A DNA stretch of 64,000 bases from Adineta steineri. Lineage: Eukaryota; Rotifera; Eurotatoria; Adinetida; Adinetidae. Positions 38,001-49,605 of this stretch are shown in pieces (the first letter of the stretch is position 1; every line of letters begins with the position of its first letter). Under the pieces are notes generated by a model that searched no databases, was not told where the DNA came from, and worked only from the letters and a program-made list of their open reading frames with translations. The stretch is taken from positions 1,329,678 to 1,393,677 of the forward strand of contig CAJNOI010000002.1 in NCBI GenBank assembly GCA_905250115.1, in the 5' to 3' direction. A program made the translations under genes and the position numbers.

Positions 38001-39755
38001 TGTTTATGTATATCCCTGCTTTATCTTTTCAAACTTGCCATATTCATGTATGTGAGTATATTGATATATGTGTATAAACAACTTACGTTAGTATTGAAGG
38101 CATAAATACGATTGCCCTATAAGAGAGAAGTATTGTTATTTCTTTTTGAGCCTTGTCGCATGAGTTAAGGTAAAACGAAAAATAAAATTGGTAGATTCAA
38201 GTGTTTTTGTTTGATTATACAGATGATGAAAAAGATTATATATCTTCATTTGTCTCAAAATTCAATCGAAAGATATGTAAGATAAAAGCATTATTTACTA
38301 GACATGAGACACAAGACTAATGTTAATCATTGCTTAAATATGAACGAACGAGTTTCTTTTTTTTTTGACACTTATTTATATGGTAACAAATGATTAAATA
38401 TTCAGTTACATATTGATATTGTTGATCTTAGAATTTTTGTTTGATTATATTCGTTTCTTCAGACATTTTCTTTTCCCTTTGAAGTATGTACTCTCTAGTT
38501 TATAGACATGTTATTTTCAAGTAAGTTAAAGAAGAAGAAGAACAACAACAACATTGAATAGATTATTAAAGCGATGTTGTACTTCTTTTACTTTTTGTGA
38601 TAACATAAAATTGAATGATATTATGAACTGAATTTTGATGATCTTTTGATCAACCAGCTGCGACTCTCATGTCTTCTAATTTGAAGTATTTTCTTTTTTT
38701 TTTGCTTTTACAAGCTGACTCATATATAAATCCAAGTTGACGACTGAATCAGAGAATATTTCTTGAGGTGATTTGTAATGCAAGTCTCATGGATAAAGTT
38801 TGCATAAAATTACCATCGTTGACATAAATTTCTGCTTATCTTTAATTGGTTTAAAACTATTTATGATATATTCGTGATTTTATTGAATCAACTGTATTAA
38901 TTGATAAAAGAAAAAGAAAAGGTATGTTACTAGATTCCTATATATTGGTTTAAATGTATCGACAACTTGTAAGATTATTATTTATAGAAATAGGTCAAAT
39001 TTTTGTTTTGTTAATTCAAGACAGAAAGAGAGAAAAAGAGAAATCGAACGGCTATTTCTTTTGATATATAGAGAAAAGTAAAAAGAAATGTGGAATTCTA
39101 TTAAGATATTTCCCGTCATTTTCCGTTTAACTCAACTTTTGAGTAGTTAGATGTAATCTTCTTCATTTTTTCTATACGTTATTTTACTATATGTCTTTGA
39201 AAGGAAATGAGAAGGTCAGATGCCTTTGCTGCTCTTCATTTTCTCATTCCTCAATGAGCTTATATGTTCGTATATATGTATGTTTTACAAAGAGAAGAAG
39301 AAGAAGAAGAAAAAAAAGAAAGAAAAAAGAATTCTCTTCTAGTTCATTGTACTTGTGTCGGACACGTATACACATGCGTAATAATCGAGCAGGCACCGTT
39401 TGTCGGTTTCTTGTTGACTCAAATGTTTAACTGAATGTGAGAAAATGAGTGAGTAAAACATTATAATAAAAGAAGGTAAGAAGAGTAATTGATATTTCTC
39501 TTATGATTCATGCTTACTTGTTTGACTAATTGACAACTCTATCTCCGTTATCGGATCTCACCTTGAATGCGTGGGTGGATTTGATTCTACTTTCTTTTTT
39601 CTTATGTCTCTCTTTCCTTTTTTCCCTTCTCTCTCTCTCTCCCTTCATTTATATACGATGCATATAAAAAAAATGTCCATCTATTTATTTCTATTCAATT
39701 GAGAATATCATATGCTCTTTATTATTTCTCTTTTAGATAAGTATAACTGAATTAA
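35004..39755. other. 4.7-kb gene-poor region
   Basis: A/T-rich DNA with TA, TTC, GAA and TTTC short repeats (for example 36298-36320, 37793-37810, 39291-39325). No coding exon, RNA gene or transposon terminal repeat was recognised. It probably holds the transporter 3' UTR and the upstream region of the four-TM gene. Just before that gene, TCTCTTTTAG (to 39736) looks like a 3' splice site 19 bp ahead of the start codon. Confidence 0.55.
36927..36948. repeat. (AT)11 microsatellite
   Basis: Eleven AT units within the gene-poor region. Confidence 0.95.
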
Positions 39756-40475
39756 ATGGCTCTATTTTATGTTGGCTATGTACTAGTTGTATCAAGTACA
39801 ATTGCATTCATTCTTGCAATTCTAACACCGAGATGGATTTATCCAAATGTTACAAGTGTTAGTCCAAGCGCAAATGCATCAAACTATCAGGGCATCTTTT
39901 TTGTTAATCTGATAGCTAACAATAATACATGTAGTGATTGGATTCTTACCTATAAAGATTCAATAGCTAATTGTCGTCCACGTATGTAATCAGAAATTTT
40001 CTTTTCTCAAAATTTAATTTTTTTTTATCATTTTTCAAATATATTTAGCATATGCTGTTGCATGTGCAGCATTATCAATCGTAGCTTCATCACTCTCTAT
40101 TATTCTTCTTTGGCTTGCTGGTGGTTATCTATATATTCGTCGTCGACGTCTTGCACCTCATTTTGTAACATTTTTAGCGGGTTTAACTTTATTCATTTGT
40201 AAGTTATCTTTAAAATTATGTATTTTGTCATTTCTATACCTTTTTGTTTTATTAAAATTTTAGTTTTTACAACTGCAGTCATATGGATTGTAATGCTTAC
40301 AATGAATCGTGATGGTGATATGAAAATATATCGTGACAATATTGGTTTTTCATTATGGATTGCTGTTGGTGCAAGTGGTGGTTATTTACTTGCTTTTATA
40401 TTATTTGTTCTTTATCGTATTGATATTGGCCATCGAAGGTATCTCAAAGATATGGACTATACGCGTCGCTTCTAG
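39756..40475 (+). CDS. claudin/PMP22-like four-TM membrane protein 1
   Basis: Three exons (39756..39981, 40049..40198, 40264..40475) give 195 residues. Four hydrophobic segments are visible: about residues 3-25, 76-102, 108-135 and 155-180. The first extracellular loop starts PRWIYPN, has a GIF in the place of the claudin GLW motif, and two cysteines (NNTCSDW, IANC). Membrane segment 2 ends in RRRR, a cytoplasmic anchor. This layout fits the PMP22/claudin superfamily, but the exact claudin signature is not complete. Two more proteins of the same plan lie at 51.7 and 53.3 kb with the same three-exon phases, so the three are probably paralogues. Function unknown; cell-contact or channel-accessory roles are possible. 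Confidence 0.8.
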
Positions 40476-43303
40476 ATACATATTTAAATACAAATAGATA
40501 TGTTTTGTACATATTCTCTTCCGTGTCACCTTCTTGCTCGAATCTATGTTTGCATGATCCCCTTTGTGCCTGTGTCTATGTGTTTCTTTCTCTTTATTCA
40601 TCCACCAACATAAAAGTATCATAAAGTAGAACTATATATATGTATGTATGTATGCATGAGAATCAAATTTACATAAGCTTACAGTTAAAATCACGTGGTA
40701 TATATATATATATACTGTATAATATCGAAGTAACTAAGTGAAACAAATACTATATACTTATATTTATTATTATACTAACGAAGAAAAGGCGGTACAGTAA
40801 AAAGATTAATATAAAATATAGATCAAATTCATGTATCCCCGTGAAAATATAAATTTTTGATGTGCATGTATGTATGTATGTATTTGTTTGCATCCCCTTT
40901 ATTTGCTTGCTTTCTCATCTAACAGTTGACTGTCAAAAAAAATTGTACATATGTTATGGTAATGTTTACTAGGAAAGAAAGAAAAAAGACGAGAACAAAT
41001 ATTGACATTGAGCTCGTCTTTTTTCTTCACTCAAAAAGCTTGATTGATTATGAATATACATATATATATATATATACATATATAGGTATAAGTAAACATT
41101 TTGTTTTTGTATATTATCCTTTTTTTAGTTCATCTCACGATCTATATTCAGCATAATTATTTTAATGCTTCTTTACTCTTAACTTGCTTATACAATTCAA
41201 TCAAGTCTTAATATTATTGCTGCTACTTATTAACGCTTTTGGTTTCCTTTTTATTAACATTTATATTTGATCAATTATTCTACATTTTTCTTCTTTTTTT
41301 TTGTAAGAAATTGTTGTTGGTTTGTTGTTGTTGTGATTGACTTGTACTATGTACAATTGTGCGTTTTTTTCCTTCGTCATCGTATCAATTTTATCATTTA
41401 ATTTTCTTTCTTTAAAAAAAAAACAACGAATATGTAAATATATATACGTATATACACAAGCATGTCGTTAGTTGAATAATACTTTCTTAAGATTAAAGTT
41501 TATTTTCGAAAAAACAAAATAATTCATTTTTCTTTTATACTCGAGATTTATTGCCATAAGTACCAAATAAAGTATGAAAACCGCTTGAAGTACTTACATT
41601 CTATTGAAATATACGAGAGAAAAGTAAATAATTTGGTATTTTTCATATGCACCTTATTAAATCCAAAAGAAAAGTACATTCCTTTTCTATTAATAAGTAT
41701 AGTCGAGAGACCTTTTCAAATATTCTATTAGTTTTGATTATATGTTATATATATTTAATATTTGGTTTATTATACAATCTACAATATTATCATTAATCGA
41801 AGCAAATAATATTTTTCTTATTTTAGAGAGATTTTTATTTGATTATATTTATCTGCATACTTTGACATATGAATCAGTTTCCTACGTAGAAATAAAAACG
41901 GACATTATTACATTAATTTATTCATCAATAAAACAAAAGTCAAGTTTTTGTATAGAATCACTTAGAAAGTTTATTATTCGAATACTTAGAATTTTAATAC
42001 ACTATTATAAATAACGGTTTCAATATTGAATTATTATCATAGAATACTTTGCATTATTAAATATTCAGCAAAAAAAAAGATGAAATCATACATTAGTAAA
42101 AAAGAAGACTTACAGTTACAATTAAAACAGTCTCACACATGGTGCCATGAATATAAAATTGATATCGATGAATAATATTCAATATGCTGATGATTTCAAT
42201 TTCATACATATATTTTCTTAAGATAAAAAGTTTATTTGGTATATAATTATTGTATTATCATTAAGTTCGAAACAAATGCAATTTGAAGATATAAATTCTG
42301 CTTTGCTATTTTCATTAATCTTTATATGTATGTAGATTTCAAATGCCATCTCAAACAACTTTATAAAAGAAACTCCTACACGTACTTTTGATTGATTATT
42401 AATTGACGTATCCTCTAATTCACATATAAATGCATCATTAAAATATACATTATATTTTAGAAAACGTTTGTAAATATATATACATATCAGATTACAATTT
42501 ATCATTTTTATTCGATTAATATGTATTATTTCATTTTGAGTATTACATTATCATACGATAGGGAAAAAACTATTCTGTATAAAAATTGAAAGGACTTCTT
42601 CGTTCGAAAATATAATATGTCATATTTCCTTGATATTTTAAACTGAGGGATTAACTACGTTATTTTAGTATTTATCTTTGTATTAATGAAAAAAACGTTG
42701 TATTTTAACTCTACAAAATTGTTTAATACATTTCCTTGAATTACTATACATTTATTAAGTTTCATTCTCTATCAGAAAAAAAACACTTTAAATGCAATTA
42801 TGAATATTGGTAAATAGGATAGAAATACTCTTCACTCATTTAGATGAAAAGAAAATTTATAATAGATAAATAGAGAAAAAAACACCAAATGAAAAGAAAA
42901 TAAACTACTGATTACTATAGTTAATTATTAAATATGAAATGACTAATAAAAGAAAAGAAAACAATAGTTATATATATAAAGAGAAAGAAAGTCTCAAGAT
43001 CTGATGATGATGATGACACATTTACACAGGACACTTATAGTTAAAGAATAATAAATCCATACAGTAAAAAAAAATGAAATTAGATAACTTGTCCGTATCA
43101 CAATAAGAGGAGAATTACAAAAAAAAGAAAGCAAAACAACGGGATTTATCTAGATTTCATATGACTTTTTCCACCTTCAAAAACAAATATTTTTTTATAC
43201 AAAAGCTTTTCAGTAAGCTAAATTCATCAGTAATGTTTACTATTATTAATTATTACACATACTATTTGTTAATAAACTTCTTAAATACAAAATAAAACAA
43301 TGC
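40476..43303. other. 2.8-kb intergenic region
   Basis: A/T-rich, with (TATG)n near 40640, (GTAT)n near 40865 and TA repeats. It contains one degenerate coding-like stretch on the minus strand at 42218-42505 (separate entry). A 91-codon open frame on the + strand at 41742-42014 is hydrophobic and A/T-driven, and I did not recognise it. Confidence 0.5.
42218..42505 (-). pseudogene. possible relic resembling a YbaY/YscW-type domain
   Basis: A 95-codon open frame stands out from its surroundings by its alternating polar/hydrophobic pattern. AFICELEDTS, then KVRVGVSFIK, then MAFEIYIHIKI and a closing CFELNDN resemble the small beta-domain of YbaY-like lipoproteins (usual pattern LxDTS...A..I....PF.F.I...I......Y...A.I.D). 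The N-terminal part is not domain-like, no signal peptide or start is convincing, and the usual closing hydrophobic strand is altered. It may be a decayed gene copy or chance. The family resemblance is from memory and weak. Confidence 0.3.
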
Positions 43304-44265
43304 TTATAAATATTCTTCAATATTTAATTGCGTAAAATAATCCAGTACAGTTAATGTGTCATCATCAGTTGATTCCGATGATAAATGATCGATTTTAATT
43401 AATGGATGTTCACGTGCAACATCACTATAGAGTTGAAAATCCTTTTAATATAAATAGAAAAATAGAAAAAAATAATTATTTTCAAAAAATATTTTACCCA
43501 TATGAATACTTCATCAGCAATAGGTATATCATACCAAGGTGATGTTGGAATTGAATATGTTGTTGATGTTATTATTAATGGTGAATCATATTCATCATTA
43601 TATCCACTATCAAGATCACAATCATAATCATCAATTTCAGCAATATGACTTGAAGATGCAGCATATGATGATGGTGGTGATGAAAAAGAAGGATGTGATC
43701 GACGAGTTTCAGAAGTATTCGTTGTCGATGAATTCGATTCTAAAGTAATTAGTAAATTTAATAAAATATTCTTAAAAAAATATCAGCTTATACTTGATTT
43801 TCGATGACTTTCTCTTCGATGACCAATAGGACCAATGGGCGGTGGTGATAAAGATGTATTAACTACTGTACGATGAGGTACTCGATTGGTTGATACATCA
43901 GCAGCTCGAATAGGTGGAATATTATACCGAGCTATAATTAGAAATAGATATTTATAATCATTATTTACATGAATAAGATTGTTACCTGCTGAACGACATT
44001 CATTACAATATGAATTATTTGTTGATCTCCATGAAGTTGTAGTTGCAGCAAATTCAACTTTAATACATCGTCCTTTAAGTGTAATACCATGTGTAGCATC
44101 TAATGCTTGTTTAGCATCTTCAGCATGTAAAAAACGAACAAAACCAAATGATTCATGGAATTTAGCACATTCTTCTAATGGTCCAAATGCTGAATACATA
44201 ACCCATAAATCATCTTGAGTAATACGTCGTACAAGATTACCAATAAATAATTTGCGATCGGCCAT
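43304..44265 (-). CDS. single-RRM RNA-binding protein
   Basis: Four exons on the minus strand (43986..44265, 43794..43931, 43498..43739, 43304..43441) give 265 residues. Residues 4-75 are a complete RRM: RNP2 KLFIGNL, RNP1 SFGFVRFLH, and the final strand CIKVEFA. The spacing is like the RRMs of RBM4/Lark and of RBM14. After it comes a Cys pair (SYCNEC), a Pro/Ser-rich basic stretch and a Ser-rich, then acidic C-terminus ending NIEEYL. It likely binds RNA in the nucleus or cytoplasm; the targets are unknown. The RRM4-like label is only by general similarity. Purine- and TCTC-rich DNA lies upstream of the start. Confidence 0.87.
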
Positions 44266-45610
44266 CGATTTCTCTTTTATTTTTATGTTTAATTTAAAAT
44301 TTTGATTGATAATTAAAAAACAATAGATAATAACAATAAAATGAATTGAGAGAAAGGAATTATAATATTATCGTGAACAGTACCGCCGCCACAAGAAGGG
44401 AATGATTGTTATAACTGATTCAAATTCTTTAGTCGACACGTTACATCTTCTTTTTCTATTTTCATTCTCTCTCTCTCTTTCATTCTTTTGAAAATTATGT
44501 CTATTCATTACATATGATAGACAATCAGGCCGAAGAGTATAACGAACATACAGCCCCTGGAATAAGTCAAAGACATTCCTAACTAATGGATATTTATATT
44601 TCGAAAAGAAAATACTACAAATAATGTTACTAATGTTTTTTAAAATTCTACTTTATGCAATCAATTAGTTTAGATTATATTTTTATTTTGTTTGATAAGA
44701 GAATTATTTTCTAAGAATAAGAAGACAATGAAAAGAGAATAGAATTATGAGAGTGAAAAAATCTAGATACATAAAACAAAGAGATGTAATTATAGACCCA
44801 TGTCGATATGTCAGGTCTGGTATCCGTAGTTCATATGTACAAAATGTGATATTTGACCGACTAATTTTAATAAAGCATCACATATCGATGATATGTAGAA
44901 TATTGATTTCCAACTATGATTAAATCCGATGTATATTAATATTTTTAAGTATTCTACAACATTATCTGATTAGCTTTGACAAATGGATGCACCGTTATTT
45001 CCTGATTAACATGATGTCTACTTATACCTATTGAACTATATTTTTCAACCCGTAAAAATAGAATTACAAGTACTATTTATTCTAAAGATACCACTCTTCA
45101 AGAGATAATACATTATCGTACAGCGTCAAATGATATATTATCAACTCAATTTGATTGTTGTTGTGTATCTAGTAGTAATTATTGATTACTAGAATAGCTA
45201 CATAATAAACGAGTGATAATTGTCAGTGTGTACATGAAACCGTTGATATCGAATGATTCAACTTCATCTTTTTTTCTTATTGATTTTATTTTATATTATT
45301 GGTTAACATGATCCTCAAATAAGGAAGCCATATTCCGAAATATTAATGAACAATTTCGATTAATTACTAGTGACATTTAACAATCATCTTATTTAATTAA
45401 AAGTACCAATGGTAAAATATCATTCATTGCTATTTCAAATATCTATGTTAAATAGAATCATATCGAAGATGATAAAACGTCAATTAAAACGACTAGTGAT
45501 GATATTCCTATATTATGTACTTGTTTTAAATCATGTTTTTATTTTTTCTTATCGAATATATTTGAACAATTATTTTACATACCTAATGATCTGTTTTATT
45601 CTTTTGTAAT

Positions 45611-45796
45611 TCATTGTAATATATTTTCTGGTCGATTATCTATACTTTCTGCTGCTGCTGCATAAAAAATAGATCTTGTTATGTCATCACAATATTGAAC
45701 AGGTGAATCTGATGAATTTGTACTTCGTGGCATAGATTTGATATGTGAAGCATCAGAATATGATCGTTTTGTTGCCGATGTTATTTTCCATTTTCT
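45611..45796 (-). pseudogene. orphan coding-like exon fragment
   Basis: A minus-strand frame of 61 codons plus TGA has balanced amino-acid use (ATKRSYSDASHIKSMPRST, later YCDDITRSIFYAAAAES). That is unlike chance frames in this A/T-rich DNA. It is preceded by an in-frame stop and by AG, so it could be the last exon of a gene whose other exons I cannot find, or a leftover of a deleted gene. The family is not recognised. Confidence 0.35.
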
Positions 45797-46212
45797 TCAT
45801 TAAAATACGTGGTTATATGAACAAATAATGACAAATCAGACTAATGACAGTATAATTCAAGGAGAACTACAATTTCAACTAGATAGTACTTTAGTTTCAC
45901 TCGAATACGAAATGCGATGCGAAACTCGATGTTGAAAGGACGATTATAAGGTTTTCACAGATTTCTAAGCGTTCAGAATTATTCTAGAATCGAGTGAAAT
46001 TTATATACTTTCAAAATACAATTGGCACTAATTCATCTAAATCAAGAATTTACAGTATCTATGTCGAAAGAACGTTGATGACTCATTATCTATCATCAGA
46101 TTTAGTTTCAACTGTAAAACATATGTAGGAAAGGAGTCATGCTTAATTTTTCTTGTTGTTCTTGTCGAATTATCTTAACGGTATGGGTTTGTGTAGGTAA
46201 AGAAAAGAGATA

Positions 46213-46241
46213 CCCACACCCACACCCACACCCACACCCAC
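46213..46241. repeat. interstitial telomere-like repeat (CCCACA)4.8
   Basis: Four perfect CCCACA units plus CCCAC. The complement, TGTGGG, is the repeat reported at bdelloid rotifer telomeres. The G-rich strand here is the minus strand. It lies 455 bp beyond the stop of the F-box/LRR gene. It may mark an old chromosome end, a break healed with telomere sequence, or a plain microsatellite. Confidence 0.75.
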
Positions 46242-46696
46242 TATCATCGAAAGGAATCCTGCTTGAACATCCATCAAAAGAATTTCTCAGGATTTTACTC
46301 TTATTGAAAAGAATCTTTTATCATTCAAGGTTACAAGGAAGGATCTTTCAGAAGTACACTACTACCCTATAAAACCTTTTTTTGATTCATTGTAACTGAA
46401 AACAACTGTCTCAAATTTTACTATTGCTTACAAAACCATGGACTAGTTTTGCACGTACTGCATAGTAACAAAACATCTCTCCAAAAACCGTATTTATTTT
46501 TTTTAAGACATCACTTCCTCACCACATATCGAAAAACCTAGGCAACATTTATCATCGGAATACACATTGACTTTGCAAATCCCCACTTTTATTAATTGTA
46601 TTTCTGAATATTAAAACACAATAAAAATAGACACAACATCATCATTTTTCTCCTATTTGCTCGTCATCGGAATATACCTTATATTTTGATTCACGA

Positions 46697-49605
46697 TCAT
46701 GAGTTTGCTCCGCTTTTATTGCGTTCCAGAAATTCAAAGATTCTATGATTAGCTTCGGATCCGATTTCCATGCCCCAGAGGGATAGTGTGGTGAGTGTCT
46801 AGATGAAAAAGTGTAGACAAAGAAATGGTATAGAGAAAGACAGTTACTGTATTGTATTGTAATCCATCAGCCAAATGTTGTGCTCCAACATCACCGATTT
46901 CATTGTAATTGAGAACTAGCGTGGTGAGTTTCTAGATGAAAAAGCGTAAGTAAACAAATGATATAGATAAAGACAGTTACTGCGTTGTGTTGTAATCCAT
47001 CAGCCAAGTGTTGTGCTCCAACATCTCCGATTTTATTCTGCCCAAGATCTAGTATGGTGAGTGTCTAAATGAAGGAGTGTAAGTAAAGACATGATATAGA
47101 TAACGAGAGAAAGACAGCTACTGTGTTGTGTTGTAATCCATCAGCCAAGTGTTGTGCTCCAATATNNNNNNNNNNNNNNNNNNNNNNNNNNNNNNNNNNN
47201 NNNNNNNNNNNNNNNNNNNNNNNNNNNNNNNNNNNNNNNNNNNNNNNNNNNNNNNNNNNNNNNNNNNNNNNNNNNNNNNNNNNNNNNNNNNNNNNNNNNN
47301 NNNNNNNNNNNNNNNNNNNNNNNNNNNNNNNNNNNNNNNNNNNNNNNNNNNNNNNNNNNNNNNNNNNNNNNNNNNNNNNNNNNNNNNNNNNNNNNNNNNN
47401 NNNNNNNNNNNNNNNNNNNNNNNNNNNNNNNNNNNNNGTGGTGAGTGTCTAGATGAAAAAGTGTAAGTACAAACGTAATATAGACAAAGAGAGAAAGATA
47501 GGTACTGTGTTGTATCGTAGTCCATCAGCCAAATGTTGTGTTCCAACATCTCCGATGGGATTTCTTGTGAGATTTAGTGTGGTGAGTGTCTAAATGGAGG
47601 AGTGTAAGCAAAGACATAATATAGAGAAAGAGAGAAAGACAGTTACTGTATTGTGTCGTAGTCCATCAGCCAAATGTTGTGCTCCAATATCTCCTATTCC
47701 ATTGTTCGAGAGATCTAGTATGGTGAGTGTCTAAATGAAGGAGTGTAAGTAAAGACATGATATAGATAACGAGAGAAAGACATTTACTCTGTTGTGTTGT
47801 AATCCATTAGCCAAATGTTGTGCTCCAACATCTCTAATTCGATTGTACCCGAGATATAGTGCGGTGAGTGTCTAGATGAAAGAGTATAAGTACAAACATA
47901 ATATAGAGAAAGAGAGAAAGACAGTTACTGTATTGTGTCGCAGTCCGCCAGCCAAATGTTGTGCTCCAATATCTCCGATTGGATTCTTTGTGAGATTTAG
48001 TGTGGTGAGTGTCTAGATAAAAGAGTGTAAGTAAAGACATAATATAGATAACGAGAGAAAAACAGTTACTGTGTTGTATTTTAATCCATCAGCTAAATGT
48101 TGTACTTCAACATCTCCGATTCCATTGTGCCGGAGATTTAACGTGGTGAGTGTCTAGATGAAAAAGTGTAAATAAAGACATGATATAGATGAAGGAAGAT
48201 TAGTTGGCCATTGTTATGTGGGTTTAGATCAATGAAATAAATGTTGGTAGGACTCCATTAAAGAGCATATGGATATGAGCCTGAATACTTCTTTGAATTT
48301 AGATTGTGTACAATACTCAAGATTGTGGAATGAAGAGGTGAGTCAAAAAGAAGTTATAAAGGGTTGCGTATGTATGGAATATTTTGATCTATCAGTTGCT
48401 TTAATTCTTAAATATTTTTATGAAAGAAGGAAAACGTTAAAGGTTATAAATAATGGTCTGTAAATAGCTGTTGCGCAGAACAATTTGAAGTCTTGTATCG
48501 CCTGTGAGTATTGTGTACGTATTAGAAAAATAGAGTTCGATATTAGTAGTCTGTGGATGAGTTTCACTCATGTTTATCGACGACACTGGAGATGTGTTTT
48601 GCATGAGAAGCTCGTTTGAGTTATCTGATTTGGCTAAATTAATTGGTATGGTTTGTTTTGATATGAATATTAATTGATTTCATTAGGTGCTTTCGATGAC
48701 ACCATAAGATTGGGTGTGTAAAACAATATTGATTGATAAAAACGGAAGAGCTGAAGAATTTATTGGATAATGTCAGATTCGTAATGAGTGAAAGGCGAGT
48801 AGATGCTAAAACGTCGAATTATAAATATCTTCTATGAAGTATACTCGATGTTTTATTTTGGCAATGAATTACTATTGGAATTTCGTTCTTGAGAAAAATT
48901 CGTTTTAGGTGAAATGCGTTCCGGGGCAACGTTTTTGGAAAACAAATTGCTTTGGAAGTAACGTTTCTTGAAGCAATATTCTATATTGCTGCTATAATTG
49001 TAAGTCATGTAATTGAACGAGACTGTTAATGTTGCTATGAGTCAATCTATTCTCCATTCACATTCGCGATTACATATAGTCAGTCACCCATGCTCTCAGA
49101 AGAGCATTTATCGGATATATTGTTTAAATAACTTTCTGAGATGTTATTTATAACATGATAAACTAGCTAGTTTATAGATTGTTAATTTCTTTCAAAATGT
49201 TATTTTTACTATTGAAATAGTAATAAAAGTGTTTTGGATGAGACTGACATGATAAAAAAAAACTATTTTTTCTATTTATCAGGACATTATTTTTGAAAGA
49301 AATTAATAAGTGATAAATTAGTTTAAGTAACAAATAGTTTATTCACGTACATTTTGTTGAAGTGATTCTATTTGTATACAGATTGTAAGAATGAAAAATA
49401 ATTTGTGAGTCAATAGACAAAAATTAGACTGTCATGATAGGAAAAGGTTTACCTGATATCGATGATAGCTGTTTAAGATCGTGTTAAACCGTTGACATAC
49501 ATTGCTCATTGAGCATAGCATTGTGAAACCGTTAAGATGATCCAAAATTCGGTAGACAAGTTCTACCGGTAACGTATTAAAGTTCGCGACAGTTTCATTT
49601 ACCAT
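46697..49605 (-). CDS. F-box protein with tandem one-exon leucine-rich repeats
   Basis: Minus strand. Exon 1 (49453..49605, 51 codons) encodes an F-box: NTLPVELVYRILDHLNGF, then SNVCQRFN. A 1.3-kb intron follows. Then each LRR is a separate 84-nt exon in phase 0: 48070..48153, 47929..48012, 47788..47871, 47647..47730, 47506..47589, one or more within or touching the gap, a partial one from 47122, then 46981..47064 and 46848..46931. The last exon (46697..46798) begins with half an LRR and ends RNKSGANS. The repeat is TLTTLxLxxNxIGDVGAQHL followed by ADGLxxNT, 28 residues, the ribonuclease-inhibitor/NLR type. It is probably an SCF substrate receptor with a variable recognition surface. Copies differ mainly at the positions after L and N. 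I found no linker exon between the F-box and the repeats. Confidence 0.85.
46848..48153 (-). repeat. tandem array of 141-bp exon-intron units (LRR exons)
   Basis: Units of one 84-nt exon plus one intron repeat head to tail. The intron is 57 nt in most units (47065-47121, 47449-47505, 47590-47646, 47731-47787, 47872-47928, 48013-48069) and 49 nt in the last two (46932-46980, 46799-46847). Introns are as alike as exons, which points to recent duplication of whole units. Confidence 0.92.
47166..47437. other. assembly gap (272 N) inside the LRR exon array
   Basis: Undetermined bases between two partial LRR exons. The flanking units are out of register with a 141-bp period, so the N count is unlikely to be the true length. 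Confidence 0.99.

Larger units (their letters stand above)
44266..46696. other. 2.4-kb intergenic region with relic exon and telomere-like repeat
   Basis: It contains the upstream region of the RRM gene, A/T-rich DNA, a minus-strand coding-like fragment (45611-45796) and a short (CCCACA)n tract (46213-46241), listed separately. A 66-codon open frame at 45409-45609 (+) is hydrophobic and unconvincing. Confidence 0.55.

Noticed and set aside
41742-42014. 90-residue hydrophobic frame
   Set aside because: Composition follows the local A/T bias (Ile, Leu, Tyr, Phe), there is no recognisable domain, and no splice partners were found.
47118-47549. Open frames containing the N gap
   Set aside because: They are artefacts of undetermined bases; the real reading is the minus-strand LRR exons with splice sites.
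46848-48153. CRISPR-like regular repeats
   Set aside because: The repeated unit is an 84-nt coding exon plus an intron with GT-AG ends in a eukaryotic gene; there are no spacer-like unique segments or cas genes.
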